Positions 21,791 to 32,350 of a stretch of DNA of 64,000 bases are shown piece by piece. Under the pieces are notes generated by a model. The model was not told the DNA's origin and made no database searches. It saw nothing but the letters and a program-made list of their open reading frames with translations. This stretch comes from Antedon mediterranea. Its lineage: Eukaryota; Echinodermata; Crinoidea; Comatulida; Antedonidae. A program made the position numbers and the translations under genes. Each line of letters opens with the position of its first letter. The stretch's first letter is position 1. The DNA lies in assembly GCF_964355755.1 (NCBI RefSeq), contig NC_092673.1:11353001-11417000 (forward strand). The letters are read 5' to 3'.

Positions 21791-22301
21791 GCGCATTTAC
21801 AATTTTCGCACCCCCAGACAGCAACCTGCCTACGTCTCTGCGATTATAGCGATATACCTCTTGGCCCGTGGGTAGGTTTTACGTTCGCGTATATTTTCTA
21901 TGATAGGTATATTGAACTTTAAAAACTTCATTTTTAAATTTGAAAGAATGGATTTACACAGTCATCGTACCGGACCTTTTGCAATGTGTTTTTCACACAG
22001 TATTTTATTTATGTACCATACAAAATTGAAAAAATTGGCTACCCTAAATCTGATTAAAACGGCCTCAAATTACGCTATAACGTGTTGCTTCCGGGGACTC
22101 CCCCCCCCCCTGTACCCCCACCAGGGGCCCTTGGCGGCCCCCTGACCCCCAGCCAAGTGATGCTCACTTCACTCGCATTCCCCCCCCCCCCGTCGGGGAA
22201 TTTAGCATATCCTCCCCCTCCCCGTCGGGGAATTTAGCATATCCCCCCCCCCCCTCGGGGAATTTAGCCCCCGCGTCGGAAAGATCCTGGCGCCACCCCT
22301 G

Positions 22302-22400
22302 CGCCAAGTGCGGATAACCAAAAATAAAATTATAAATTGCTACACTATTCAGATCGATCCTTTCTGAATAGCTAATTAGAAAGCTAATTAGTTGGCCTTT
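22302..22400 (-). mobile_element. Hairpin-ended repeat, remainder after the hAT insertion
   Basis: The second target-duplication copy CGCCAAGT is followed by GCGGATAACC, completing the hairpin interrupted at 17918. The extent beyond about 22330 is unclear. Confidence 0.65.
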
Positions 22401-23160
22401 ATTCAAAGGAATGCTCTGGTAAAATTGCATCTGAATTTGTATTAATAATTTTAAAAGTATTTTAAATAAATTATTTAAACATTAGTATGAATATTCAAAA
22501 TCACAATTAAATATAAATCCCTGTTTTTAAAGTAACCAAATACTTCAAGAAAAGGCTTTATCTGTTTTGTCCCCCAAAAAAAAACATTTAAAAAATCAGA
22601 AAACATTGTTTTTCTCTTTTGTCATAATTAATAGAACGCACATTTAAGACGAGAAATGACCTGGTTTAATGTTGTTAAAGTTATATAGGACTATATGCAT
22701 TATTTTTACAAAACATCAAAAATTACAGGTCTAGTGTCTTTTTTAACAACATCGAGAAAAAAAGAGTACAGTAACTGCATAGAGAAACAAGTTATTTCTC
22801 CATAGTAACTGTGACCTACTGCGAACGTGCATATTCAGATCGACAGTGTGTTTTGCAAGTATGACGTCATGAGCTCAGACATGCATCATTAATGGTTATG
22901 TGATATGTACGTCGTCTATAGTTTCTGCCTTAACCTAATAGGAAAAAAATAATGCGTCCGAATGATGCAGGACTGACACATGGTCCCTGCTTGCTGGAGA
23001 TGGTAACTTTCATACCGTTGAAATTGAAGTCCCTTAATAGTTATCCTCTTATTTACCTCCGCCAAGAAGCTATATGTAGTCGATCGTGTGTCTCAAATAC
23101 TCAAATAATTATTGCACGATCTTTACCAAAATGAAAATATAGATAGATATGTGGTGAAGG
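22401..23160. other. Intergenic, nothing recognised
   Basis: AT-rich sequence; no ORF with coding character and no repeat that I can match within the window. Confidence 0.5.
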
Positions 23161-23179
23161 ACCACTCCATTAAATTGGA

Positions 23180-23330
23180 TCGGTCGGTTCTGGTCGGTAA
23201 ACACTATCCTAACTTGAGCACCCGACTGCAGCCATGTATATGGCCTTGTTAGTACATTTTCAGACCTGCTAGTGTTAAAAGATAGAGAATTTTCAAAAGC
23301 CGGCGAGCAGTCTTAAAGTAACAAGTAAAC
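23180..23330. repeat. Fragment of the AGTCGCG/(TCGG)n family
   Basis: ggatcggtcggttctggtcg, then cacccgactgcagcc and atatggccttgtta, match the right end and flank of the 20105-20754 copy. The adjoining cttaaagtaacaagtaaact is found inverted at about 60955. Confidence 0.6.
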
Positions 23331-23639
23331 TGAAATTGCATATTCTCGAGAACTACTTGTCCAAACAACTTCATTTTTGCACAAGAGGCAAGAGTTATAA
23401 TTTTTGATTTGTAATTTTAAAACATAATTTGATCAGGGAGTTGTAACGCTGATTTGATTTAACGCACAGGTTTTTTTATACGAGTAATTTTTAAAACCCT
23501 AGGCCTATTTCAATTCAAATTAACCCGTTACGTGGCGTTGTCGTTGCTGTTCTATTGTGAGTCAACTGAAACATTGTTAGTTGAAAGGCTGGTTACATAA
23601 CCATTACACCAAATTCACATACACATGGTTGTAGTAAAA

Positions 23640-24110
23640 TTGATTTTATATTATTGTATTTAAACTTTTTAATTTATTTTAATGCAATTTGAAATTTTAA
23701 GGATTTTCTTGCGCAAATCATGTTCTCTAACAACATTAATTAATTAACAAGAAAATAATGCATATGGTATACTCATTAGGCGAATGTATGTAATGCGTGA
23801 TTTAAAATAGCGCAAAGATTTTCATTGCTCAATGGAATCTGCACAACATTGTTTAATTTGAAATTGCGCAAGGAAATCTTTGCGCAATTTTAATAACATT
23901 TTATTCTTTTACCTGTATTTTTTTGTAAATGCATACGGATTTATATGAGCTTTGGTTTTATCAAATACGGAAAATAACATGCGATGTTCCAAATTTTCTG
24001 CGCAATTTGAATATTGATTGAATTTGCGCAGAAAATCCTCCTCGCATAACAGAAATAAATTTAATTAATTAAAATAATATGAAATCAAATAAACTCAGTT
24101 CATTATGTTT
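23640..24110 (+). mobile_element. Partial copy of the foldback element centre
   Basis: ggattttcttgcgcaaatca, ggcgaatgtatgtaatgcg and gatttaaaatagcgcaaag match the central part of the element at 26886-28113 and the copy at 7400-7620. Outer arms are absent. Confidence 0.6.
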
Positions 24111-25800
24111 TGTACTATAGGAGACTTCCACATGCAGCCACCAAAATGCGTTGTAATCATGTTCCTAACATTAAAAAATATATACATATATTCAAGGCAT
24201 TCAGAATTTGAGATGCAAATGCATTGTGTGTAGGCCTATACCTACTGAGCCATTGGAAATCACATCAAAATGGTACATAATGTAGCCGAGGCTACCAACT
24301 ATCTAAAAAAACGTTCGTCGTAGTTGTTTTCCAACTATACCAATACATTTCTCGTGAGCAACGGAATCGTCGGAAGTTCGAAAGTCCGTAGTTTTAGGTG
24401 ATGAAATACCTACACCGTTATCTATACACCCATCACCCCACTCCCATATTTAGACAGTATTCTGAACAGCTGATGACCCCTCTGTGTTATCTCCTTGTTG
24501 ATAAACTGGACCATTAATATATAAATGACTAACCTCAGTGACCGATACTGTGGTCTATAATTAGAAACCGTTATTTACATTGTTGCTATATCCAATATGT
24601 GTAACCAATAGCATTTCATCTAATTTTAGAGCTATAGGCCTACGATATTTTATCTTGTTAAGTAAATTACTGTTAATCAATCGTGTGGTTATTTATATCG
24701 AACTGATCATCACGATACTCTATGCCAATACTATGTTTTTATAATTACCCAAACGACGATTAAATGTGTATAGTTGGTTATAGGATGGATTTCTCCATGG
24801 TTCCAAGGCCTACTGCAGTTAATTTCTCGAAATCTAACGGCTACCACTACCAATGACCGATTGATAGACCTAATGATACTCTTTGTTGTTCATATGGAAA
24901 TACACTATAGAAAATACACATTTGAAACTGGAAGGCATGATAAAAAAAACAGCAATTGTATACTGTAAAAGAACATTTTAAATGAAAGTTATATACCTTA
25001 TTTAGGCCTATAACAAATTTACCATTAACATTTTACCAAGTTTCCGTCAGACTGATCTTTCTAACAGCAGATTTTCATTTCATATTTAAAAGGTAAAGCT
25101 TAGTAGCCTACAGAAAATCAATCACATGACTAGAAAAATAACATATTTTTGTATTGGATAAAATATTAAGTAAATATTACAATAGTACTGTATGCTATAA
25201 AGAGAGAAAGATCATTCCAATCAAATTCCGAGTTCATTCAAGAGTAGCTCCATTTTTACAATGCCTATCTCTTCATTACAAAATATTAAAATTTAAGAAA
25301 AAAAAATAAAAATCTCATTTGAAGCAGGACGAGCGTTGTGATATGAGGTCATTACAAAAATGGCATACTACAGGACATGAATACACGAATTTACCGATTT
25401 CCAATGGCCTATCATTAACTGGGTAACTATTATGATTCTGATTATTTGATTTGATTATGTACAGCATTTATTATCTATTTTAATATTGTATTTCTTTTCT
25501 TGTTTTTGTGTGTGTTCTCTTCTGTAATAATGTTGTTATGCCTATATCTACGCTATTACGATTGTAACGCAGAGTGCCAAGTGGAGTTATTTAAATGTTT
25601 TTTTTAAAAACGGTTAATATAGGCCTATTTCATAACACATAAGGTTCCCCAATAAAGTGATTTGACCTGGAGTGGTGTTCCAAAAGTATATGAATAAAAA
25701 GGGGACGACAGTGAAACCCACATTTTCATCAGAAATGTCCAACGGAAAGTGGCATTGAAACTCCACACGATCGACCATTTTCGGATAGGCGGAGTCCCGA
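24111..25800. other. Intergenic region upstream of the HMG-CoA reductase gene
   Basis: No coding exon recognised. It holds four TAGGCCTA octamers (24231, 24635, 25003, 25620) and the sterol-element-like decamer at 24432. Confidence 0.5.
24432..24441 (+). promoter_or_regulatory. ATCACCCCAC, identical to the LDLR SRE-1 core
   Basis: The decamer ATCACCCCAC equals the SREBP-binding sterol regulatory element of the vertebrate LDL receptor promoter. It lies about 1.6 kb upstream of the HMG-CoA reductase start codon. Distal location and lack of conservation data make its function uncertain. Confidence 0.3.
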
Positions 25801-25817
25801 CAGCGAATAAATAGCTG

Positions 25818-25823
25818 ATTGGT
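25818..25823 (-). promoter_or_regulatory. Inverted CCAAT box (ATTGGT)
   Basis: ATTGGT about 110 bases upstream of the TATA box is the reverse complement of ACCAAT, a candidate NF-Y site in the HMG-CoA reductase promoter. Confidence 0.4.
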
Positions 25824-25928
25824 CGAAGAATCCTAATTCGTCAATAACGGACGCCGTTATATAGGGCATACAAACTTGAATAATAAACAAAACAATCTTA
25901 TTTGAGGTAGAGCTTTGTAGGAACACGC

Positions 25929-25936
25929 TATATAAG
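25929..25936 (+). promoter_or_regulatory. TATA box of the HMG-CoA reductase gene
   Basis: TATATAAG, preceded by GC-containing sequence. A start site 25-35 bases downstream (about 25960) gives a short 5' UTR in which the first ATG is the proposed start at 26026. Confidence 0.65.
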
Positions 25937-26025
25937 TAACATTTTAGCTCTTCGATACCCATTCGGCAATTTACGGCAATAAATCAGCTTTGATAGTGTT
26001 GCGTTGTCACGTTTCTTCAAGCAGA

Positions 26026-26126
26026 ATGAGCTCAATCCGTTACAGCACAAGACTGCTACAGAAAACCAAAGATGTGGTAAAGTGTCAATTCAAACGAGCT
26101 GTCAGTAACACTACTTCAAATACAAG
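26026..26126 (+). CDS. HMG-CoA reductase exon 1 (putative presequence)
   Basis: ATG at 26026 in context gcagaATGa; 33 codons plus AG. Donor AG|GTATTA. The leftover AG joins the G at 28308 to form Arg34, an exact phase match. Encodes a basic leader without family homology, so this exon rests on splice phase, promoter position and first-ATG logic. Confidence 0.72.
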
Positions 26127-29100
26127 GTATTATAGGCCTAAAGTATGTCTATTTAATAAGTATAGAGTTTGTAAAAGTTGTTTGAAACGAATTGGGCAAC
26201 AAAGTGGTTTTACTTCTAAAACAGATACTGTACTTCCAGTCACTGATTTTTCAATCACATAAAATATTTATATTAGTTAAGCAATAAATAAATAAAATAC
26301 CGTAAACGTTATTTTAGATAATGTATTTTTTATTAAAGGCAAATCAGGTACCGTATGGTCACGCTCACAGGGAATGATTTGCACGTTATCTATACCTTGT
26401 GTTTATTTATAGATATGTATATAGTTGGTCACTATAAGCTAAACAATAATGTTATAAGTTGCCAAATCAATATGTTGCAGAATTTGCTTGTGGGTGTGTC
26501 TTACCGGTCCGGTTTTTGTTTTGTTTTTGATACCATGAAATATGAAATTTGAAAAAAAATTCAATATGTTGAGAAGATCATATATACCAGATTTTTCATT
26601 TTTTTGACTCTTTGATAAACTTTATGAACTTCGACTTATTCGATATCCTTGTTAGAAATGGAGTTGCAACACAGAGTAGAACAAGGTCGACCCTAGTTCA
26701 AGAGAAAGGAACACAAACAAGGTAGGCCTCCGTCCGTAGCCACAAACAAAATGTATAACCTAAAACTAATGCGTCTCGGGATATATTAATTTTTACCTCT
26801 GGTTTAATATGATAATGGATGAAACGTTATAATACATTTTTTTGGGAAACTGTATAGGGCCTATACCGTAAATCTTCTAATAGTAACCCACACTCTAATA
26901 GTAACCCCCCTTTCTATTAGTAACCACCTTATAAGTCAATCTATAATAATAACCCACTACTATAATATAAACCCATAGGGGTTTGTTGAGCCGTGAATGT
27001 GTGCAAAAAGTCACATTTGTGCAACCACCAAACATGCACCCTCAAATGTGCAAATTTGTAAAAATGTATAATCCAGTAATGTGCAAAAATCACGCCGTTA
27101 AATGTAAAAACGATTAGTTTTGACGTTAAAATGTGCAAATGTGTAACACGTGTTCGCTGCTTGCTGGAGATTTCCTTTAAAATACAGACAACTTTTTTAT
27201 ATTATTTATTTAAAATGTATTTCTGTTATGCGCAGTTTATGTAATTTTTAATTGTGAGGATTTTCTTACGCAAATCATTTTCTTTAACAAAATTAATTAA
27301 CAGGAAAATAATGTAGATGAAGTAGGTATATGAATATGGTATAATCCTTAAACGAATGTAAATGTTATGCATGATTTAAAATAGCTCAAAGATTTCGTTG
27401 CGCATTTGAATTTGCGCAAGAAATATTTGCGCAATTTTATTCTTTTACCTGCATTTTTTATAAATGTATACATATTTTAATGAGCTTTGGTTTTATCAAA
27501 TGCTGAAAATACCATGCGCAATTTGAATAGTGCTCAAGAAAATCGTCAATGAATTTCAAATTGCATAAATTTCAATTATCGCTCATAACAGAAATACATT
27601 AATAAAATAATATAAAATCTAATGAACTCAATTATGTTTTGTAAATTTCGTTTAAAATAAGAGAACAACTACAAGGGACTTAAATTTCAACGGTATGGAA
27701 GTTATCATTTCCAGAGAAGCAGCGACCACGGACATTCTCGGACATATTCGGACATTCGGATTGTGTTTTTTCTTTCTTCAAAAACAGATTATTTCAGCCT
27801 GTACTACAATATATGTAATGCCATATCTTGAAAACATTGTTAGAATTAGGTTATAATTTTTAATAAACGATTTTGTTTGAGAAAAAATGATTTGCAAATT
27901 TGTAGAATTTCATTTGCACATTTTTAGACATTTGCACATTCAACGTCAAAACTAATCGTTTTTACATTTAACGGCGGGATATATGCACATTAGTGGATTA
28001 TACATTTTTACAGATTTGCACATTTGAGGGTGCCATGTTTGCACAAATGTGGTTGTTTGCACAAATGTGACTTTTTGCACATTTCACGGCTCAACAGGGT
28101 TACTATTAGAGTCACAAAAACTATTGACAAAATGATTGGCTGTTTATGATGCAGCCGTATTTTGAAAATAAGGAGATAATTTGCATGTTTATCTCGGGGA
28201 GTGGGTGAAGATTGAATGTTTTTGAGTTTATAAAATATAGTTTGTTTATTTGTACTGTTTTATTAGTTTTACTATGAGTACCGTAAGTAATGTATTTTAC
28301 TCTATAGGGATTCAACTCAAGGAAGTCGGAAGGATGAAGGGTTTCGTATATTGCATGAACATAAACGCACATCAACATCTCTCAATGAGCTTGTAGATAA
28401 CTACGGTCCTGAAGTATATGAAAAGAATTGTGAAAACTTCATCGGTACTGTCAAAATACCTACAGGAGTGGTATCTATCAAAGTCAACGGAAAACACGCA
28501 AATGGCACGTATACTGTTCCCATGGCAACGACAGAAGGGGCACTAGTGGCATCATACAATAGAGGCACTAAAGTTATCAATGAAGCAGGTGGAATCAATG
28601 CTGCTTTTATTCGTCAAAGAATTGTCAGAGCACCATTATATGAATTTAACAGTGTTGATGATGCATCAAAGTTCCAGGAATTTTACAGCCAGTCAGACAC
28701 GTTTAAGCGAATGAAAGAAATAGCAGAGAAGACAACACGTCATGGTAAACTGCACAAAACAACCTGTCATGTCCACGGAAGTACGGTACACACACGAATG
28801 AGTTACTCAAGTGGAGATGCATCTGGACAAAACATCGTAACGTTTGCTACAGAACCTGTCTGTAAATGGATACAGAAGAACTCTCCAATTACTCCGACGG
28901 CTTGGTACATCGACAGTGGATTTTCCTTGGACAAGCGAGCTGGTTCGGCCAACGTAATAGACGGTCGTGGATCATATGTCACTGGGGAGGTAGTGATTCC
29001 AAGAGAGCTAATTGAGAAGAGGATGCATACATCTGGTAAGACAATGCACGACGAAAGTATATTGTATAGTCCAAGGAAACGAGTTGTGTCATCATGACGA

Positions 29101-29895
29101 TAGAGGATCTCTTTCAGTTTTTACATGGAAAACATTTTTTTTTAAAGAAATTAATAAGTTACAGTAATTCAGTCTTGTTATTGTCATGTTTAATTTTGAG
29201 TAATATGAATTAAACAATTTTAATATTATAGTTTTTTCTTACAGTGGAAATCATTCAGGATTTGAATTGGCATCAAATTGACAATATATTCGCCGGATCA
29301 CAAGGTAATTGTTTTAACATAACTCTAATATTTTACCATAGATGACCCTTAATCTTATGTCAACGAAAATCATTTGTCCTTTTTTTATTTTACAGCTTTA
29401 AATTGTCAAGCATCTAACGCTCTAGCAGCCATTTTCATTGCTACTGGACAGGATCCAGCATGCGTTGCCGAATCACACCAAGCATATACACAATACAAGA
29501 AAACAATTGATGGTGATCTAAAAATGGTCTGTACACTACCATCACTTATGATCGGTACCATTGGAGGTGGAACTTCCCTACCTAGTCAGAAGGTAACATT
29601 TTATATACAGTATATTATATTGTTTGTAGTATTGAAAAACGGTGCTTGTGACTCTCAGAAATAGACAAATAATGATTATTGTTATTAATCATTACAAATT
29701 TCATCTACTTCATTCCTTTTCCAGACATGTTTAGAAATAATAGGCACTCATGGAATCGGAACGATGCCAGCATTTGCCGAAGTGATATTGGGTGTTGTCA
29801 TGGGAGGAGAACTATCATTGATTTCAGCAATGGGCGCTCAACATTTTGCTTATGCTCACAAGAAGCATGCTCGTGGACCTAAGACGGTTGCGTAA
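26026..29895 (+). CDS. Soluble HMG-CoA reductase (class I-like), complete, 5 exons
   Basis: Exons 26026-26126, 28308-29035, 29245-29304, 29396-29592 and 29725-29895 join in phase to 418 residues. HMG-CoA reductase converts HMG-CoA plus 2 NADPH to mevalonate. Visible: ENFIG dimer motif (76-80), VPMATTEGALVAS with catalytic Glu110, GDASGQN (203-209), LDKR with Lys243, IFIATGQD with Asp316, IGTIGGGT and AHKKHARGP with His407. Unlike known animal HMGCR it has no membrane or sterol-sensing domain. The first 34 residues (MSSIRYSTRLLQKTK...) are rich in Arg, Lys, Ser and Thr, with only Asp16 acidic. The VNGxHAxGxYxVPMATTEG pattern recalls bacterial class I enzymes, so bacterial ancestry is possible but untested. 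ATG 26026 is the first after the TATA box and has A at -3. Confidence 0.9.
26886..28113. mobile_element. Foldback element with about 220-bp inverted arms in HMGR intron 1
   Basis: The left arm (26886-27140) carries ctaatagtaacc, gttgagccgtgaa, aaaaagtcacatttgtgcaa, caccctcaaatgtgcaaa and cgattagttttgacgtt. The right arm (27895-28113) holds the same words reverse-complemented in mirror order. The centre has gcgcaa-rich AT sequence. No transposase. Partial relatives lie at 7215-7620 and 23640-24110. Confidence 0.82.
28308..29035 (+). CDS. HMG-CoA reductase exon 2 (main catalytic exon)
   Basis: Acceptor ctctatag ends at 28307. An in-frame stop at 28288 excludes a further 5' extension. Carries ENFIG, TTEGALVAS, VRAP, GDASGQN and SLDKR. 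Donor CTG|GTAAGA, one base carried over. Confidence 0.92.
29245..29304 (+). CDS. HMG-CoA reductase exon 3
   Basis: Acceptor ttttttcttacag. Encodes VEIIQDLNWHQIDNIFAGSQ. The AGS matches the AGS of the human MAGS segment, but the residue corresponding to human Lys735 is not lysine. Donor AAG|GTAATT. Confidence 0.88.
29396..29592 (+). CDS. HMG-CoA reductase exon 4
   Basis: Acceptor attttacag. Encodes ALNCQASNALAAIFIATGQD (catalytic Asp316), CVAES and TLPSLMIGTIGGGTSLPSQK, the conserved glycine-rich NADPH/HMG segment. Donor AAG|GTAACA, phase 0. Confidence 0.92.
29725..29895 (+). CDS. HMG-CoA reductase terminal exon
   Basis: Acceptor cctttttccag. Encodes TCLEIIGTHGIGTMPAFAEV, VVMGGELSLISAMGAQH and AHKKHARGPKTVA with stop TAA. 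His407 matches human His866. Six residues later Gly413 stands where the AMPK-phosphorylated Ser872 is in mammals. Confidence 0.92.
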   Translation, partial: TCLEIIGTHGIGTMPAFAEVILGVVMGGELSLISAMGAQHFAYAHKKHARGPKTVA

Positions 29896-30131
29896 ATAGT
29901 TTTAAAAAAAAGAAGATAATTATAAAGAACATTTTGTGTCCACGAAGATAGGAATATTATCGATGTAGAATATACTACTTTTAACGTTGAAACCAGAGTT
30001 GTTAATTAGCAACTCCCTGATGTTGAAACGAACGTGTTCACAAGTTGTGACGACGACGTCACAAGTTTCAGTACTGAACGCATTATGAAACGTGAAATAG
30101 CTTTCAATTTGGAATTTATTACAATAATATA

Positions 30132-30137
30132 AATAAA
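30132..30137 (+). terminator. Poly(A) signal of the HMG-CoA reductase gene
   Basis: AATAAA 237 bases after the stop codon, the first canonical hexamer in the 3' region. Confidence 0.55.
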
Positions 30138-30775
30138 CTTTAGTCAGTATTAATTGGCATTATATTATAATGGATAACATGAGTCAAGTCAAATCAAAAT
30201 AATAAATAAAATATCAAAATGTGTTAAAACCGTAGATAAAAGTGCAAATATATTACCGTTATTGTAATTTTCATCTATAAAGAGAGTCGAATGATCTAAC
30301 ATTTATCTGAATAAAATAATTATTACAATTATAATACCTGTATGTATACTTTTTGCCATTATTGACGACACGAATGTAGGCTAATGTGACTGCAGGCACC
30401 AGAGTCACTACGCACGTGCAATAAATGTTGTGCTTTTGTGATATCCACGTACATCCGCCTTACCATGCCAAATCAATACAATAACAAACAATAAATGCAA
30501 CCAACATTCATACCAATGGGCATATCAATTAGTGTACGGACAAAGAATTCTGTACTTATCATCACACTAAATGACATGTTAAAAATGCACACACAAAACA
30601 CTTATAACGTTGTCCATGTACAGAATTTATCGAAAATGATATGTCGCCCAACCACTGTGTATTGTTTTTTTAATGTAATCTATTCTACGTTGTCTTCATT
30701 CAATGCTATTTGGTACGTCAAGTATTGATACAATAAACCATTTTTTGATTTCCTTGTCTTTCTTCTATATGTCTT
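30138..30775. other. Intergenic, nothing recognised
   Basis: AT-rich sequence downstream of the HMG-CoA reductase gene with no coding character. Confidence 0.5.
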
Positions 30776-30779
30776 TCCC

Positions 30780-30803
30780 CCACTCTCTCTCTCTCTCTCC
30801 CCC
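30780..30803. repeat. (CT)n microsatellite
   Basis: cactctctctctctctctcc, followed by a C-rich run. Confidence 0.85.
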
Positions 30804-30834
30804 TTTTCTCTTCTTCTCAGTCACGGTACGAAGG

Positions 30835-30930
30835 CTTGTCAGGATATTACTCGGACAGGACATTTCGTTGAAAACCATTTCGCCGACAGACAATTGGCCA
30901 AGACAATTTAGCCGACAAGAAATTTCGCCC
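30835..30930 (+). repeat. Short repeats of ATTTCGCCGACA type
   Basis: acatttcgttgaaaaccatt, tcgccgacagacaattggcc, agacaatttagccgacaag and aatttcgccc form five to six imperfect about 16-bp units in under 100 bases. Confidence 0.6.
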
Positions 30931-31027
30931 AAACATTACCAACACGATTCATTAACACTTACTTTTACTTTACAATATTCATTTTTTTAATTCATTGATC
31001 CGCCACTCAGAAATAAAATAAGGTATG

Positions 31028-31115
31028 ACATTATACCGTATTGATTCGAATAAACGCCCGGGCGTTTAATGTTCGGAGAGTTTTTAAGGGACGTTTATTA
31101 GAGGGAGGCGTTTAT
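31028..31115. mobile_element. Short CGAATAAACGCCC-type MITE
   Basis: Contains ttcgaataaacgcccgggcg and, inverted, gaggcgtttattttt. Similar words occur near 9025 (aaatgcccggggcgtttaat), 42075-42205, 53728-53820 and 55075-55150, suggesting a dispersed family of short inverted-repeat elements. Confidence 0.55.
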
Positions 31116-31120
31116 TTTTG

Positions 31121-32347
31121 GGTTATCCGCACTTGGCGGATAACCCTTGTTATTGTCAGGATTTTGTTTTCATCTTCTTCTTTGTTATTCTTCTTTCTTT
31201 CTACGAATTCTGTTGCATATGTATCTCAAATTTTTGGCAACATAAGATTGTATAACTTTGAAGAAGAAGAAGACTTGACCTGTAGATTTGCAAGAAACTT
31301 CGTTATAGGGGTATGACGTCAGAGTCGCGCAGCTTATGTTTATGAAATTTTATGTTGATCATGACTTCTGAACTAAAAATATTTTTTCATTGAAACAAAA
31401 GTGTAGGCCTACTTCATGATATGAAGCAATTTGTGATGTGATTAAAAAAAAAAAGCATGCTACGTAAAAAATTACGCATTTCAAATTTCAAAATTACGCG
31501 TATATTTCAAGTCATTTTTCACGTCTTGCGCACACAGCTCGTTACAAAGCGTTGAAAACACGTGTAATTCTTTCTTGTGGTTCATACTAATGCGTACCCC
31601 ATTCTATAGATTTTTATATTACTTTCTCAATCAATTTTCTTTCACATGAGTCATAATTTCGTCATAATATAAAAAATGTTGAATAAACGTGAGTTACTTA
31701 ATTTCATCGACACAGTAGGCCTATATTTCAATCTGTTATAGCTCCTCAGAATGAAAAGTAACCAACATGATTAAATCTTATTATGAAAGCTGTTGAATTG
31801 TAGATATGAATTCATATACAAATATATGGTCAGTTGAATTAAAAATTAGAATTAAAAAAGTCAGATTTTCATCTCTTTCCTAAATGTTTGTCGTGTTTAA
31901 AAATAGGGCGCATCTTGCTTTTACATGACCAAAATTTTTAAAATTGTATGATTTAAATTATTTAGATAATTATGTTCTAAAATTGTTATCTTCATGTTTC
32001 ATTTTGATGGCGTCATCATGTTAAAAAATAGAATAAAAGATTCTATGCTACACTGTATAATTTATTCAGTGTATTCTGGAATACTGTATATATATTTATA
32101 TATGTAAATCAATTGTGTTGCGTATAGCACTGTGTAAATTATATATAAATCATACTGTAAATTATAGAAACAGTGCTCATATTCGGAACATGATCTCATA
32201 ATCGCGTCGAGCATAGCTCATTGGCGAAAGTTAACTACTGTGTGACACAAAAATAGGCAATTCATCACTGTAAACATTTATTTCATATTTTAACGTACAC
32301 GCATTTTGCCTTTGCGCGGATAGTCAAAGTAACGAGTTCAAATCTAG
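31121..32347 (+). mobile_element. Hairpin-ended non-coding transposon, copy A
   Basis: Opens with the hairpin GGTTATCCGC-ACTTG-GCGGATAACC and CTTGTTATTGTCAGGAT. Closes with gcggatagtcaaagtaacga and gttcaaatctag. The interior is AT-rich with ttacgcgt words and has no ORF of coding quality. Immediately followed by a truncated second copy (32351-32640). Confidence 0.75.
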
Positions 32348-32350
32348 TTG

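Larger units (their letters stand above)
17919..22301. mobile_element. 4.38-kb hAT-like non-autonomous transposon
   Basis: Termini are CAGTGGTGGCGCCAG and, at the right end, CTGGCGCCACCCCTG (reverse complement CAGGGGTGGCGCCAG). These are 15-bp TIRs with one mismatch. The element is flanked by a perfect 8-bp duplication CGCCAAGT (17911-17918 and 22302-22309). CAG...CTG termini and 8-bp duplications are the hAT hallmark. GC-rich CGTCGGGGAA words repeat just inside both ends, as expected for subterminal transposase sites. No transposase is readable. The interior holds two minisatellites and a nested AGTCGCG element. Confidence 0.88.

Noticed and set aside
28271-28307. ATG at 28274 (actATGAGTACC) as start of the reductase gene
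   Set aside because: It is out of frame with the catalytic exon, and an in-frame stop lies at 28288. Splicing from 26126 gives an exact phase match instead.
28401-28598. Minus-strand frame opposite the reductase exon
   Set aside because: Shadow of the conserved HMG-CoA reductase coding strand.
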